From Arcicella sp034519515 (GTDB lineage: Bacteria > Bacteroidota > Bacteroidia > Cytophagales > Spirosomataceae), in the NCBI GenBank assembly GCA_034519515.1, contig JAXHOK010000026.1, positions 1-64,000 of the forward strand: a stretch of 64,000 bases of DNA, in the 5' to 3' direction. A model generated the notes under the pieces. That model was not told where the DNA came from. It saw only the letters and a program-made list of their open reading frames with translations, and did not search any database. This document shows, in pieces, positions 63,831 to 64,000 of this stretch. Each line of letters begins with the position of its first letter. Within the stretch, counting starts at the first letter, position 1. A program made the translations under genes and the position numbers.

Positions 63831-63865
63831 TTTCCAAATTAGCAAATTTCCAAATTATCAAATCA
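63831..63865. repeat. CCAAATT heptamer array before the Uma2 gene
   Basis: TTTCCAA, ATTAGCA, AATTTCC, AAATTAT, CAAATCA end five bases before the ATG at 63871. It mirrors the array at 63596-63634. Confidence 0.6.
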
Positions 63866-63870
63866 AGGCA

Positions 63871-64000
63871 ATGACTACCACAAAGCAAAGAAAAGTGGCT
63901 CGTAAAGTTCCAGAGTATCTTGTCAAGGAAATTCTGAATGGGATTCCTATTCATTATAAAGGGTACAAGGCAGTTTTACGCAAAGAAAAAACATTAGAAG
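63871..64000 (+). CDS. Uma2-family protein (copy 2), cut by the window end
   Basis: The first 43 codons read MTTTKQRKVARKVPEYLVK and go on with NGIPIHYKGYKAVLRKEKTLEE. They match the start of the Uma2 protein at 43599-44231 (VYEMIDGKILYRKGYKQVL, KKTLEE). The catalytic part lies outside the window. Confidence 0.75.
   Translation, partial: MTTTKQRKVARKVPEYLVKEILNGIPIHYKGYKAVLRKEKTLE

Overview
The window joins two unrelated genomes. Positions 1 to about 5740 are GC-rich and alphaproteobacterial, probably a sphingomonad relative: a tRNA-Trp, the cell-cycle regulator ctrA with a CtrA box and GANTC sites upstream, a J-domain protein, mipZ, panC, a Sel1-like protein, a LacI-type repressor and the tail of a SPOR-domain protein. 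Positions from about 5740 to 64000 are AT-rich and Bacteroidota, most likely Cytophagales: carboxypeptidase-regulatory TonB receptors, planctomycete-type cytochrome c domains, LytTR signalling, a gingipain-like type IX secretion protease, bacillithiol genes, and TAnnTTTG promoter boxes. A SPOR gene and a DUF1553 gene are both cut at the seam, so a chimeric assembly is far likelier than gene transfer. Single-base frameshifts are very dense in the left part (tRNA-Trp, J protein, panC, Sel1 protein, SPOR gene) and scattered in the right part (DUF2851 protein, HNH nuclease, M23 peptidase, histidine kinase), as in a thinly covered long-read assembly.

Bacteroidota layout: truncated DUF1553 cytochrome (5.7-8.2 kb); VapBC-like toxin-antitoxin (8.4-9.0); outer-membrane receptor (9.1-11.7); LytTR regulator, four-helix-bundle protein, GNAT enzyme, GT39 glycosyltransferase, DUF2306 protein and LytS-type kinase (12.1-17.6); tetratricopeptide-like protein and a TonB receptor (17.7-21.2); two paralogous TonB receptors around a TonB C-terminal protein (22-29.8); PadR/PspC pair (30.3-33.2); DUF2231-cytochrome-LRR protein (33.6-35.1); polyprenyl synthase (35.6-36.6); SdrD-like surface protein (36.8-39.9); CrtW-like desaturase (40.2-40.8); transglutaminase and methyltransferase group (41-43.6); Uma2 and DUF2851 (43.6-45.6); Septu-like ATPase/HNH locus (45.8-48); epimerase, patatin, trxB, M23 peptidase, nitroreductase, bshB1, histidine kinase, Rpn-like nuclease (48-56.5); PorU2-like protease (56.6-61.4); GIN-domain protein, ypdA and a second Uma2 gene cut by the window end. 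bshB1 and ypdA belong to bacillithiol synthesis and recycling, with trxB as a further thiol-redox enzyme.

The most unusual signal is between the genes. About twenty spacers carry degenerate tandem repeats with a strict seven-base period. Each locus has its own word (TTAGGGA, CGAACAT, CCGTTAC, GAGCAAT, AGTCGTA and others). Most occur as two inverted arms, and the G-poor arm usually ends a few bases before a start codon. Several stop codons and one start codon are made by the repeat itself. In addition there are at least three MITE-like inverted-repeat families, one nested in another, and several very strong hairpins.
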